Shown piece after piece: positions 1 to 8,065 of a DNA stretch of 27,278 bases (positions within the stretch are counted from its first letter, which is position 1; each line of letters begins with the position of its first letter). Where the stretch lies: contig CAZPBO010000028.1 in the NCBI GenBank assembly GCA_964584815.1, positions 1 through 27,278 on the forward strand, given 5' to 3'. This DNA is from CAZPBO01 sp964584815. GTDB lineage: Bacteria > Planctomycetota > SKW154. The notes beneath the pieces were generated by a model. It had not been told where the DNA came from, did no database searches, and saw only the letters and a program-made list of their open reading frames with translations. A program made the position numbers and the translations under genes.

Positions 1-1
1 G

Positions 2-343
2 CTCGGTTCGTCATTGGGGCGTCACAAACTTCATCCTGTGAGTCCCGCCAAGACGATTGAGGGGTCACTTCTTGGCGTTGGGGGAGGGGTAGGGGTCGCC
101 TATCTTGCTGTGGCGCTCTTTGGCATGAAGTTTCCTGCATTGTTGCTTTTGCCGTTTGCGCTTGCCTGCGGGGTGCTCGGGCAGATGGGTGATTTGGGCG
201 AGTCGCTTCTGAAGCGCTACAGCGGTGTAAAGGACAGCGCCGACTTGATACCTGGTTCGGGAGGTCTGTTTGACTTTTGTGACTGTTTCCTTCTTGCCGC
301 GCCGGTTGCTTTCTTCCTCCTTAGAAGGATAGCGGTGCTATGA
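2..343 (+). CDS. cdsA: Phosphatidate cytidylyltransferase, C-terminal part (5' end outside window)
   Basis: CdsA makes CDP-diacylglycerol from phosphatidic acid and CTP at the inner membrane, the entry step to phospholipids. The open frame runs in from the left edge; the visible ~113 residues start with LGSSLGRHKLHPVSPAKT, matching the family's G(K/R)HK-x-PVSPxKTxEG block, followed by two hydrophobic segments and the C-terminal CdsA signature SLLKRYSGVKDSADLIPG. In the last part of that signature the usual His of HGG is Ser (GSGG) and the DR-x-D is DFCD; other members also vary here, so I do not call it inactive. The stop overlaps the next start (ATGA at 340-343), so it is the visible head of a tightly coupled gene train. 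The family call is firm; activity cannot be judged from a fragment. Confidence 0.9.
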   Translation, partial: LGSSLGRHKLHPVSPAKTIEGSLLGVGGGVGVAYLAVALFGMKFPALLLLPFALACGVLGQMGDLGESLLKRYSGVKDSADLIPGSGGLFDFCDCFLLAAPVAFFLLRRIAVL

Positions 344-1443
344 GGGTGCTCCATCTTGTGACACGGCTCAATATTGGCGGCATCACACGCCATCTGACAG
401 CCTTCCTCCCGCATCTTAAATGCGAATTTCTTCTTGCCGCAGGCGTCTGTGTTGACGAGCCCGAGGAGCCCGTTCCGTTTGATGTGCTCAGGTTAGCCCA
501 TCTTGCCCGTCCTGTTCATCCTGCAAAGGATGTGCTCGCTTTCTGGGAGATTCTGTCGCTTCTCCGCAGGGTGAGACCTGACATACTTCACACGCACATG
601 GCGAAGGCGGGCTGGCTGGGACGCCTCGCCGCAAAAATGCTGGGAGTTCCTTGCATCCACACCTATTATGGCAATATCTTCAAAGGGCATTTTGGCAAGT
701 TAAAGACTTCCGTTTTTGCTGCGCTTGAGCGGGCAAGCATCCCTCTTCTTGCCGGTGCAACCTATGTCTCTGAATCCACACACACCGCCCTTGCCTCGCG
801 TGTGGGGAGCCCCGGAAAAACTGCCGTTATTCATCTTGCGGTGCCACCACTTAAGGCAGTCTCCCGTCGGCAGGCGAGGCAGAATCTCAATATTCCGCAG
901 GACGCTTTCGTTGTCGGCTGGATTGGCAGGATGGTGCCAGTCAAGCGCCCATCCCTTGCCGTTGAGGCTTTTTCGCAACTTCATAGAGGGATTCTTGTAA
1001 TGGTAGGGGACGGACCGCTGCGGCGGCAGGCTGAAGAGACCGCAAACAGACTGGCGCCTGGTAGAATTGTGTTTTGTGGTTGGCGCAAGGATGTAGGCAA
1101 CATAATCCCCGCCTTTGATGTGCTTTCTGTAACCAGCGCGTCAGAGGGGTTTCCCGTAGTGATGGTTGAGTCGCTTTCTTGTGGTGTGCCTGTGGTGGCG
1201 ATGGAAGCAGAGGGTGTGGTGGATGTAATGGGGGCAGATGCTGGGGGTGGGATAAGGTTTTGTGATGCGGGGATTGTGAGCGTTGAGGGACGCTATGTGG
1301 AGGCACTGCGGCAAGCGTATGAGTCGTTGGACAAGTTAAAGGAAGGTGTGCATAAAGCGAAAGAGCGTCTGCAGAGGTTGTGTGCGCCCAAAGCGGTGGC
1401 TGACGCATATATGCGTTTTTATGCGGAGGTTCTGCGTTGGTGA
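340..1443 (+). CDS. GT4-type glycosyltransferase (GT-B fold)
   Basis: A 367-residue retaining glycosyltransferase of the GT4 family, probably a cytoplasmic enzyme acting at the inner membrane on a polysaccharide or lipid-linked glycan. It opens with the typical RVLHLVTRLNIGGITRHL strand-loop that binds the acceptor side, has a DILHTHMAKAG segment, starts the second Rossmann domain at VVGWIGRMVPVKRP, and carries the GT4 EX7E motif (E269 and E277 in SEGFPVVMVES). Length is normal for the family. Start ATG 340 overlaps the cdsA stop and has an AAGGA about 9 bases upstream. The following gene is a polyprenyl-phosphate sugar-1-phosphate transferase, so by context both probably serve one surface-glycan pathway. 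Donor and acceptor cannot be told from the sequence. Confidence 0.88.
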   Translation: MRVLHLVTRLNIGGITRHLTAFLPHLKCEFLLAAGVCVDEPEEPVPFDVLRLAHLARPVHPAKDVLAFWEILSLLRRVRPDILHTHMAKAGWLGRLAAKMLGVPCIHTYYGNIFKGHFGKLKTSVFAALERASIPLLAGATYVSESTHTALASRVGSPGKTAVIHLAVPPLKAVSRRQARQNLNIPQDAFVVGWIGRMVPVKRPSLAVEAFSQLHRGILVMVGDGPLRRQAEETANRLAPGRIVFCGWRKDVGNIIPAFDVLSVTSASEGFPVVMVESLSCGVPVVAMEAEGVVDVMGADAGGGIRFCDAGIVSVEGRYVEALRQAYESLDKLKEGVHKAKERLQRLCAPKAVADAYMRFYAEVLRW

Positions 1444-2816
1444 AAGCGGTTCTGGCGGGAGTTGTGGGTTATGCGGTTGCGGTTGCAGTGTTGCTTGTTG
1501 CTGCGCCGCTTTATGCAAGAGTGGGACTTGTGTCGCGCATAAGGCGGGACCGTTGGGGGAGGCGTTCTGTTCCGCTCTGCGGCGGGGTGGGGTTGTTGTG
1601 CGGGCTCGCCTGTGGTCTGCTTTTTGCCCCTACAAACAAGGCGGTTGGGGTGGTTGTGGTGGCGGCGGCGTTGTTCCTGCTCGGAACCATTGACGATGCA
1701 AAAGGCGGTTTGAAACCGTCCCAGAAACTGGGTGCTTCTCTGCTTTTTGTTGCCCCCCTTATCCCAACAGGGATATATGTCAACATCTGTTTTCCGTATC
1801 TTGGTGTGGTGTTGTCGCTTCTATGGTTTGCGGGAATGGCGCACGCGATGAATCTGCTTGACAATATGGATGGTGTGGCAAGCGGTGTGGGCGCGGTATC
1901 GGCGTTGGGTTTGTGTGTTGCGGCATTGGGGTGGGGTGAGGTTGAGGTGGGTGTAATGGCGGCGGCGCTGTGCGGGGCGGCACTGGCTGTGCTGCTTTTC
2001 AATTTTCCGCCTGCGCGGGTGTTTCTGGGCGATGCGGGAGCGCTGCCGCTGGGAGCGACGCTTGCCGCGCTCTCTGTCTGGGCGACCTGGCGCGAGGCGT
2101 CTGGCGTGCTGGTCTCGGTGCTCTTTCCGCTGCTCGTTCTTGGGGTGCCGCTTCTTGACACGCTTTTTGTAACGACGACACGCCCGCTACGGGGAAGCCG
2201 CCCTTTCCGCGGTGGCAGAGACCATATTGCTCATCGTCTCGCCGCCGTTGGACTCTCCCCGCGCCTTGTTCTGCTGCTTTTTCTTGGGGCGTCTGCTGTT
2301 GCCACTGCAGGCGCGGTGCTTGCACGCAAAAACATCCTCTGGCTGCTCTTCTGCTTTCTGGTGGTGGTGGCTGCAGGCGGTGTTTTTGCCGCCTTCCTTG
2401 CGCGCTATGGGCAGGGTGGTGTGCGCCTGCGCCACATCATCAAGCAGAAAACCGCTTTCCTTGTCGCAGCGCTTGATGTTCCGCTTTTCGGTGCCGCCTT
2501 TCTGCTCGCATACTTGGTGCGTTTTGGGATGACGATTCCTGCGGTTTATCATAAGACAGTGGCGACGGCGCTGCCGGTTGTTGTAGCAGCCAAGATAGCG
2601 GCGTTCCTTCTGGGCGGCGCTTACGAGGAGGCGTTGTCGTTGAGCCGTTTCTTAAGATGTTGCGCTTTGGGGACACTTGTTGCGATAGCCGCCTTAACAC
2701 TTGCCACTCGTTTTGCCGACTTAAGCCGTCTTGCTTTCGCCGCGGATTTTGCGTTCTGCTTCCTCTTCTGCGGCATCACAAGACTACTTTTGCGGAGGCT
2801 CGCTTATGAGGATTGA
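1440..2816 (+). CDS. MraY/WecA-type sugar-phosphate transferase fused to a FlaA1/CapD-type membrane domain
   Basis: Integral membrane protein of ~458 residues. Residues 1 to ~325 are a polyprenyl-phosphate glycan-1-phosphate transferase (PNPT superfamily), which loads UndP with a sugar-1-phosphate to start a surface glycan: TIDDAKGGLKPSQK (DD at 85-86), NLLDNMDG (138-145), FLGDAG (195-200) and a cytosolic HIAHR loop (262-266). After a basic linker (RLRHIIKQKT, ~329-338) come four more hydrophobic segments (~338-455) beginning LDVPLFGAAFLLAYLVRFG, which resembles the N-terminal membrane domain of FlaA1/CapD nucleotide-sugar dehydratases; the soluble NAD-binding domain of those proteins is absent. 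GTG at 1440 overlaps the previous stop (GTGA); TTG at 1437 is an alternative, both behind GGAGG at 1425-1429. Sugar specificity is unknown. Confidence 0.88.
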   Translation: MKAVLAGVVGYAVAVAVLLVAAPLYARVGLVSRIRRDRWGRRSVPLCGGVGLLCGLACGLLFAPTNKAVGVVVVAAALFLLGTIDDAKGGLKPSQKLGASLLFVAPLIPTGIYVNICFPYLGVVLSLLWFAGMAHAMNLLDNMDGVASGVGAVSALGLCVAALGWGEVEVGVMAAALCGAALAVLLFNFPPARVFLGDAGALPLGATLAALSVWATWREASGVLVSVLFPLLVLGVPLLDTLFVTTTRPLRGSRPFRGGRDHIAHRLAAVGLSPRLVLLLFLGASAVATAGAVLARKNILWLLFCFLVVVAAGGVFAAFLARYGQGGVRLRHIIKQKTAFLVAALDVPLFGAAFLLAYLVRFGMTIPAVYHKTVATALPVVVAAKIAAFLLGGAYEEALSLSRFLRCCALGTLVAIAALTLATRFADLSRLAFAADFAFCFLFCGITRLLLRRLAYED

Positions 2817-4083
2817 GACAGCAGATACTGCACCGCTGATTCTTTATCCTGCGCCGCATCGCTTCACCGATTATCTCCGTCTGTGCTTCGTCCTCCCGCT
2901 TGACGAGCCCACCGCCACTGCCGCTTCTCTTCTCACATCGCTCCTCAAACACGGCACACGCCGTTTCCCCTCAAACCTCGCCCTTATGCGCGCCCTTGAG
3001 GAGCATTACGGCATCCTTGTCTCCCTTGACACCTACAGAAAAGGCGACATCCTCATCTTTAAGGCGTCGCTTACCGCCCCCGATGCGACACGCATCTCTG
3101 ACGGTCCTTCCTTACGCCGAAGTTTTATCCGCCTCTTCTCCGAAATCCTCCTTGAACCCAACACCCCAAACGGGCGCTTCCCACACAACATTTTCCAACT
3201 TGAGCGCCACAACCACCTCCGCCTCCTCCAATCCCTGCCCAACCATCGCCACGCCTACAGCCGTCACCGCTTTGAGCAACACCTCTTCGCAGGCGAACCT
3301 GCCGCAACCTTTCCTGACGGCTCACCCACCATTTGCCGCGACCTTAACCAGACATCCGTCCTCTCAATTCTGCACTCAATCCAGAACGACGCTCCGCTTC
3401 TTGCCTTCGCGTTCGGACATTTCAATAAGGAGGAGTTGCGTCAGGAAATAGCCGCTCTTTGCCATAACAGGAGGAAGAAACCCGTTGAGAGGACATTTCT
3501 TCGGGAAGCGCGTGATGAGCCTCTTACCGTTATGGAGACTTTTGGGGGGCTTGAGCAGACGCACATCTGGTTGGGATGGCGTGCAAAGGTGGGTTTCTGC
3601 AGCCCCCACATCGCGGCGCTTGCTCTGGGAGTCGCCATATATGGTTCGGGTTTTGTAAGCCGTCTATTTCGGCGTGTTCGCGAAGAGATGGGTCTGGCTT
3701 ATGATGCGTCCGCCACATACATCCGCACAAAAGGGGTTGTGGTCGCCAGCGCCACTGTCCATCCAGGTAGGCACAAAGAGGTGGTTGAGGCGATGCTGCA
3801 GGAATTTTCCGACCTTGCCCGCGGTAACATAAAAGAAGAGGAGTTTGAGATGTCAAAGCGTGTGTTGCTGGAGCAGTTGCGTGCGTCGTGTGATTCGGCG
3901 GGTTTTCTTGCCGATTTCTACACGACGACGCTGCTGTTCGGCGGCGAGGAGGAGATAAGGCGGCACAGTCTTGAGGCGCTTATCGCTCAAATTGAGCGGC
4001 TGAAGGTTGGCGATGTTGCCGCCGCACTCTCCCTCTTCCGCCCAGACACAATCTATATTCTCGCACCGGAGAGAAAGAGATGA
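2806..4083 (+). CDS. M16 (insulinase-like) family protein without the zinc motif, YmfF-like
   Basis: A 425-residue two-lobe M16 peptidase-family protein. The first lobe has FVLPLDEPTATAASLLTSLL followed by KHGTRRFPSNLALMRALEEHYG, closest to the YmfF/AlbF branch, while the second lobe has the M16 C-terminal GSGFVSRLFRRVREEMGLAY element. Where active members carry HxxEH this protein reads LLTSL (~42-46), so it should not bind catalytic zinc. Family members of this kind normally work as the inactive half of a heterodimer with an HxxEH partner; no partner is in the window. ATG 2806 is chosen because GGAGG (2794-2798) sits 7 bases upstream and the encoded start fits the family; a longer frame back to 2731 lies inside the previous gene. 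It overlaps that gene by 11 bases. The substrate is unknown. Confidence 0.85.
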   Translation: MRIETADTAPLILYPAPHRFTDYLRLCFVLPLDEPTATAASLLTSLLKHGTRRFPSNLALMRALEEHYGILVSLDTYRKGDILIFKASLTAPDATRISDGPSLRRSFIRLFSEILLEPNTPNGRFPHNIFQLERHNHLRLLQSLPNHRHAYSRHRFEQHLFAGEPAATFPDGSPTICRDLNQTSVLSILHSIQNDAPLLAFAFGHFNKEELRQEIAALCHNRRKKPVERTFLREARDEPLTVMETFGGLEQTHIWLGWRAKVGFCSPHIAALALGVAIYGSGFVSRLFRRVREEMGLAYDASATYIRTKGVVVASATVHPGRHKEVVEAMLQEFSDLARGNIKEEEFEMSKRVLLEQLRASCDSAGFLADFYTTTLLFGGEEEIRRHSLEALIAQIERLKVGDVAAALSLFRPDTIYILAPERKR

Positions 4084-5654
4084 GTTTCGCCCAGCCTCAA
4101 TGGCTCCTGGCGCTGCCCGTCTTGCTTGGCGTTCTGTGGCTGCTGAACTATCTGGCGAAACGGCGGCGCCGCATCACTGTTCCGTCTCTCCTCATCTGGC
4201 ACAGGCTCCTTACAAAACGCTCGCTCCCACGCTCCTCATCCCGCAAATTCTTCACCCTCACTCTCCTTATGCAGTGGCTTGGCACAACCGCGCTTCTGCT
4301 TGCGCTTGCCTCACCGCAAACATCAAAGAAGACCCCCATCCCGCTAAATGTGCTGCTTATTCGCTCCGCCGCAACCCTCGCCAAGCGCAACGACAACTCC
4401 ACCGTCTTCAACGCACTTCTGCGCACAGTTAAACAAATCGCGCCCAACGCTAATGTGTCAACGCTTCCTTCAGGTCCCCCGCTGCCTTCTCATCTTCCCT
4501 GCCCTGAAGTGCCTTCTGCAGGGTTTGACCTGCTCGCCACAGACAGACCAAGAGAGACCGCTGTTGCGCAACTTATTGTTCCCGCAGAGCGCGCAAACGC
4601 CGCTATTACCCATCTGGTCGCACGCCAAAAAACCGACGGCTCGCTTCAGGTCCTTGTTGGGCTTCTGTCAACGGGCAACCTTAAAGCACGCCTTCTGCTT
4701 GACGGAGTAAAAAACGCCAAAAATCTTCCCCTGTCGCTTAAACCAGGAAAAACCGCCTTCATTCTTGATGTTGCGCCTTCCTCTGACCTTGTCACATTCC
4801 GTTTGGATGTGGACGACGCGCTTGCTCTTGACAACACCGCTTATCTTTGCCGCGTCGGGAGGCTTGAGGAGGTGACGGTGGATGAGGGCGTGGATGAGGC
4901 GGTGGTTCGGGGGGTATCGGCGTTGGGCGTTAGGGTTGTGCGGTCAGAAGCGCCGCTGTCAGGCAGAGCCTTCATCTTAAGCAGGGTTCCCGCACAAATG
5001 CCTCAAAAAGGGGTTTTCCTGCTGTTCCTGCAGAGTGGCGGCATTGATGGGGTGTTCAGGGTGGGTAAGATGAGGAGGCGTCATATTATCGCACGCAAGG
5101 AGGGGTTTCTTTTCGCAGACGCTCTGGAGGGGCTAACCTGCACAAGGTGGATTGATGGAAGACCAAAGGAGGTATGGGCAGAAAGTGATGACGGTCGCCC
5201 GGTGGTTGCGCTTTTTGAGCAAAACGGGCAAACTTTTCTGGTCAGCGTTGTGGATGTTGAGGAGTGGAGCAAGCGGGCGAGTTTTGTGGAGTTTTTATGG
5301 AGGTTCTGCGGTCTGTGCGGTATGCGCAGATGGGCAGCGGTGAAGGTGGGGGATAAGGTTCTGGCGGAGGGTAGGTTTGCTGTTTCGCCGTCGGGTAGGC
5401 GGGTGAGGGTTTCCGTGCGTGGCGGCAGCGCCTTTTTTGTGCCTGATGAGGTGGGAGTCTGGAATGTTGGGGGGCGCAAAATCGGTGTCGCGCTTCTGAA
5501 CGCTGAAGAAAGCCGCATTGAGCCGCACTGGCGAAAGCGACTGCCGAAAATTAAGCAGAAGTTTACGGAGAGAAAAAAAGAGTGGTGGCACCTGCTCTTG
5601 ATAGGGGGGATGGTATTATGGGTTGTGGCGCTGGTTCTGGAAAGAAGAGGATAG
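4080..5654 (+). CDS. BatA-type membrane protein with degenerate VWA domain
   Basis: A 524-residue inner-membrane protein. The N-terminus (QPQWLLALPVLLGVLWLL, then a basic loop, VPSLLIWHRLL, and a second membrane segment ending LLALASP at about residue 80) is the BatA (aerotolerance) N-terminal domain. The following region begins PIPLNVLLIRSAAT where a von Willebrand factor A domain would have DxSxS, so the metal-binding site is missing. A long soluble region follows and a third membrane helix (WWHLLLIGGMVLWVVALVLE) ends the chain. Usual relatives sit with a MoxR ATPase and a DUF58 protein; neither is here. The start overlaps the M16 stop (ATGA at 4080-4083). Codon choice changes sharply near 4855, from C-ending to G-ending codons, within this one gene. 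Function is not established. Confidence 0.78.
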   Translation: MSFAQPQWLLALPVLLGVLWLLNYLAKRRRRITVPSLLIWHRLLTKRSLPRSSSRKFFTLTLLMQWLGTTALLLALASPQTSKKTPIPLNVLLIRSAATLAKRNDNSTVFNALLRTVKQIAPNANVSTLPSGPPLPSHLPCPEVPSAGFDLLATDRPRETAVAQLIVPAERANAAITHLVARQKTDGSLQVLVGLLSTGNLKARLLLDGVKNAKNLPLSLKPGKTAFILDVAPSSDLVTFRLDVDDALALDNTAYLCRVGRLEEVTVDEGVDEAVVRGVSALGVRVVRSEAPLSGRAFILSRVPAQMPQKGVFLLFLQSGGIDGVFRVGKMRRRHIIARKEGFLFADALEGLTCTRWIDGRPKEVWAESDDGRPVVALFEQNGQTFLVSVVDVEEWSKRASFVEFLWRFCGLCGMRRWAAVKVGDKVLAEGRFAVSPSGRRVRVSVRGGSAFFVPDEVGVWNVGGRKIGVALLNAEESRIEPHWRKRLPKIKQKFTERKKEWWHLLLIGGMVLWVVALVLERRG

Positions 5655-6106
5655 TGGTGGTGGGGTTGGGCAACGACACTTTGGGTGATGATGGCGTGGG
5701 GCTTTATGTGGCAAGGGAGTTTAAGAAGCGCCATCCGGAAGTTGATGCGGTGGAGGCGCCTGTGGGGGGGCTTGGTCTGCTGGATATAGTGGTGGGTTAC
5801 GACGCGGCAGTAATAGTGGATGCGCTGGAAGGGGAAAAGGCGGGGGAGGTGTTTGTGCTTACGGAGAAGGAGGCATTTGGTGCGGCTGTTGCGGGATGTG
5901 TTCACGACTGCTGCTTTGGGACGGCGCTTGAGATGGGCAGGCGTCTTGGGCTTTCTGTGCCGGAGGAGGTTGTGGTGGTGGCGGTGGGAGTTGAGGATGC
6001 GCGCACTTTCAGGGATGGGTTGAGCGAGGAGGTGGCGGCGGCGGTGGGGAAGGCGCTGCGATGTGTGGAGGAAGCGGTCGCCTCTTTTCAGCGCACCTCA
6101 ACCTGA
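5618..6106 (+). CDS. Hydrogenase maturation protease (peptidase M52, HyaD/HybD/HycI family)
   Basis: A 162-residue soluble protease of the family that trims the C-terminus of [NiFe]-hydrogenase large subunits after nickel insertion. It starts with KRIVVVGLGNDTLGDDGVG, the family's signature, and keeps the three expected metal-contact positions: an acidic residue in GDDG (24-25), D68 in VIVDALE and H96 in CVHDCC. Start ATG 5618 is preferred over the in-frame GTG 5582 because a G-rich ribosome site (5604-5609) lies about 8 bases before it and the family motif then sits at the expected distance. It lies inside the end of the BatA-like gene by 37 bases. No hydrogenase gene is visible, so its substrate must be encoded elsewhere or it has another role. 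Its 3' end overlaps dinG tail to tail by 19 bases. Confidence 0.88.
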   Translation: MGCGAGSGKKRIVVVGLGNDTLGDDGVGLYVAREFKKRHPEVDAVEAPVGGLGLLDIVVGYDAAVIVDALEGEKAGEVFVLTEKEAFGAAVAGCVHDCCFGTALEMGRRLGLSVPEEVVVVAVGVEDARTFRDGLSEEVAAAVGKALRCVEEAVASFQRTST

Positions 6107-7956
6107 CAGGGCGGAAGCGCGCGCAGAAAAACCCGCCCGTATCGGCGATGTGTGATGCGGGAGTCAAGGATGGCGACGGTGCCGCGGTCTTCGGAGTGGC
6201 GGATAAGGCGTCCGAAGCCCTGACGCAACTTAAGCACCGCCTCGGGTAGTTGATATTCATAAAACGGGTTGCCGCCTGCGTTGCGGATGCGCTCAAGCCG
6301 TGCCTCAATCTCAGGACGGCTGGGCACATCAAACGGTAACCGCGTTATCACAAGCAGCGTAAGAGACGCCCCCGGCACATCCACCCCTTGCCAGAACGAC
6401 TCCGTCCCGAAAAGCACCGACTCCCGCGTATTGCGGAACTCCTCAAGCAGAATTGAGCGCGGTCTGCTGCCCTGCAGAAGAAGGGGGATTCCTGCCGACG
6501 AGAAGCGCCTCTCAAGCAGTTTCGCCGTTTTCTGAAGCGCCTCATAGGAGGTGAACAGCACAAGCGCCGCTCCGCGATTCTCCACCACCAGACGCCATAC
6601 CTCCTCCGCCACCGCCTCTTGCCAGCCACCCTCATCAGGCTCAGGAAAGTTGCGATAAAGCAGCAGCCTCACCGCGTTTCTGTAATCAAACGAGGGCGGA
6701 AGACGCAGTGTGGTCGCCTCACCAACACCCAGACGGCGCATCAGGAACGAAAATTCACCCCCCACCGACAGCGTCGCCCCAACCACCGCCACCGACGCAA
6801 CCCTTGAAAGCAACTGCTCTGTGAAAATCTCATCCGCCTCCACAGGTGCCAAACAAACCGTCGCATCCCTCCCCTCCACCCAGAAAACCTCATTGTCGCT
6901 GGGACCGCGGCAGAATGCCATCACTTGCTCACACAACCCCACCATCTTTTCCGCCACAACATTCTGCTCCAGCCTGTCGTCAAAAAGCGACTTTTCAGAA
7001 AGCATCTTGAGAACTGAAGCCAGCCGTGCAAGGGCTGACACAAAAGCGTCGGCGCTTACATCGGGAGGTTTGGTTATGCGTCCGCTTTCAGGAAGCGTTT
7101 TGCGCAACTCCTCTATTTGGGCGAAGAACCGCTTTGCTTCGTTTTGGCATTGTTCAGCCGCGAACTTCACCTCCGCAAGCGGCGCTTCCCTTTGCGCCTT
7201 CTCAAGCAGTTTGAGTATGTGTGGGAGGGAAAAGCGAACCGTAGCGGCGGAAAGAATCGCATCTGGAACACGGTGCCCCTCATCCAGCACAACCGCGGCA
7301 TAATCCGGCAGAACGCCAGCGCCCGATATCAAGTCAGAGAAAAGCAACGCGTGATTGGTTATTATCACCTCCGCTGCAGACAGCCGTTTCCGCATATTCT
7401 GGTAGAAACACTGCCTGAAAAACGGACATTTCGCACCGCCACAAGCCAGACCGTCTGACGCCACCTCAGAGAAGACCTCATCGCCAACAGGCGCCTCTTC
7501 CCGCTCACCCGTTCGGGTTGTGTATGACCAAGTAAGGAGAGCGTCAAGAGACGCCTTCAGTCGGGGCGGAGTGTCCTGCCTTTCCGCCAGTCTGTTAAGG
7601 CGCCGCAGACAAAGGTAGTTTGTGCGTCCTTTGGCGACCGCAAAGGGGACTTCATACGCGGTGGCGGCGGCGGCAAGAGGAACATCCCTCCCCGCCAACT
7701 GGTCCTGAAGATTCTTGGTGTAGGTCGCCACAACTGTTGCCGCGCCACCCCTTCTTGCGTGCTCTATAAGGGGCACAAGATAGGCAAGCGATTTGCCCGT
7801 TCCCGTGTCTGCCTCCGCAAAGAGCAAACCTCCCTGATGGAGGAGACGCTCCACCGCGGCGGCTAACTCCATCTGCGTGTGCCGCACCTCAAAACGCTGT
7901 AGCAGCCGCGATAACTTCCCTCCTGCGCCGAATACATCTTCAATCAACCCGCTCAT
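6088..7956 (-). CDS. dinG: DinG/XPD-type ATP-dependent DNA helicase with Fe-S cluster
   Basis: A 622-residue superfamily 2 helicase of the DinG branch, expected to unwind DNA or R-loops 5' to 3' in repair. Visible: Q-like start VRHTQMELA, Walker A ADTGTGKS (~49-56), four cysteines C116, C172, C177, C183 with the C-x4-C-x5-C spacing of the DinG Fe-S domain, the DEGH box (225-228), TNHALL before it, and motif VI QGFGRLIRH near the C-terminus. The protein is shorter than E. coli DinG but complete. ATG 7956 is the only start upstream of the conserved N-terminus; the ribosome site is weak. It stands alone on the - strand, divergent from the membrane-protein gene at 8066 with 109 bases between them and no promoter I could call with conviction. 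Confidence 0.92.
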   Translation of the reverse strand: MSGLIEDVFGAGGKLSRLLQRFEVRHTQMELAAAVERLLHQGGLLFAEADTGTGKSLAYLVPLIEHARRGGAATVVATYTKNLQDQLAGRDVPLAAAATAYEVPFAVAKGRTNYLCLRRLNRLAERQDTPPRLKASLDALLTWSYTTRTGEREEAPVGDEVFSEVASDGLACGGAKCPFFRQCFYQNMRKRLSAAEVIITNHALLFSDLISGAGVLPDYAAVVLDEGHRVPDAILSAATVRFSLPHILKLLEKAQREAPLAEVKFAAEQCQNEAKRFFAQIEELRKTLPESGRITKPPDVSADAFVSALARLASVLKMLSEKSLFDDRLEQNVVAEKMVGLCEQVMAFCRGPSDNEVFWVEGRDATVCLAPVEADEIFTEQLLSRVASVAVVGATLSVGGEFSFLMRRLGVGEATTLRLPPSFDYRNAVRLLLYRNFPEPDEGGWQEAVAEEVWRLVVENRGAALVLFTSYEALQKTAKLLERRFSSAGIPLLLQGSRPRSILLEEFRNTRESVLFGTESFWQGVDVPGASLTLLVITRLPFDVPSRPEIEARLERIRNAGGNPFYEYQLPEAVLKLRQGFGRLIRHSEDRGTVAILDSRITHRRYGRVFLRALPPCQVEVR

Positions 7957-8065
7957 CTTGCTTTAATAATGCGCACATAAACAGCGTCACGCAAGCCCAA
8001 AAAAGTCTGGTTAAGTCAACATCCATCCTTTATCATATATCTGTTGGGGTTCGGGAGGAAGCGCC

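Noticed and set aside
1510..2161. 216-codon - strand frame within the transferase gene
   Set aside because: Ser/Thr/Pro-rich shadow of a G-rich coding block; the + frame has PNPT motifs.
2731..2805. Longer N-terminus for the M16 protein from 2731
   Set aside because: It lies inside the transferase gene, has no ribosome site, encodes a Ser-rich stretch unlike the family, and GGAGG is placed exactly for ATG 2806.
5081..5905. 274-codon open frame on the - strand
   Set aside because: It is antisense to the BatA-like and M52 protease genes, with His/Ser/Pro-rich low-complexity translation typical of a shadow frame.
7957..8065. Promoter pair in the divergent dinG/8066 region
   Set aside because: There are TATCAT-like and TTGACT-like boxes but none pair at 16-18 bases with a fair partner on either strand.
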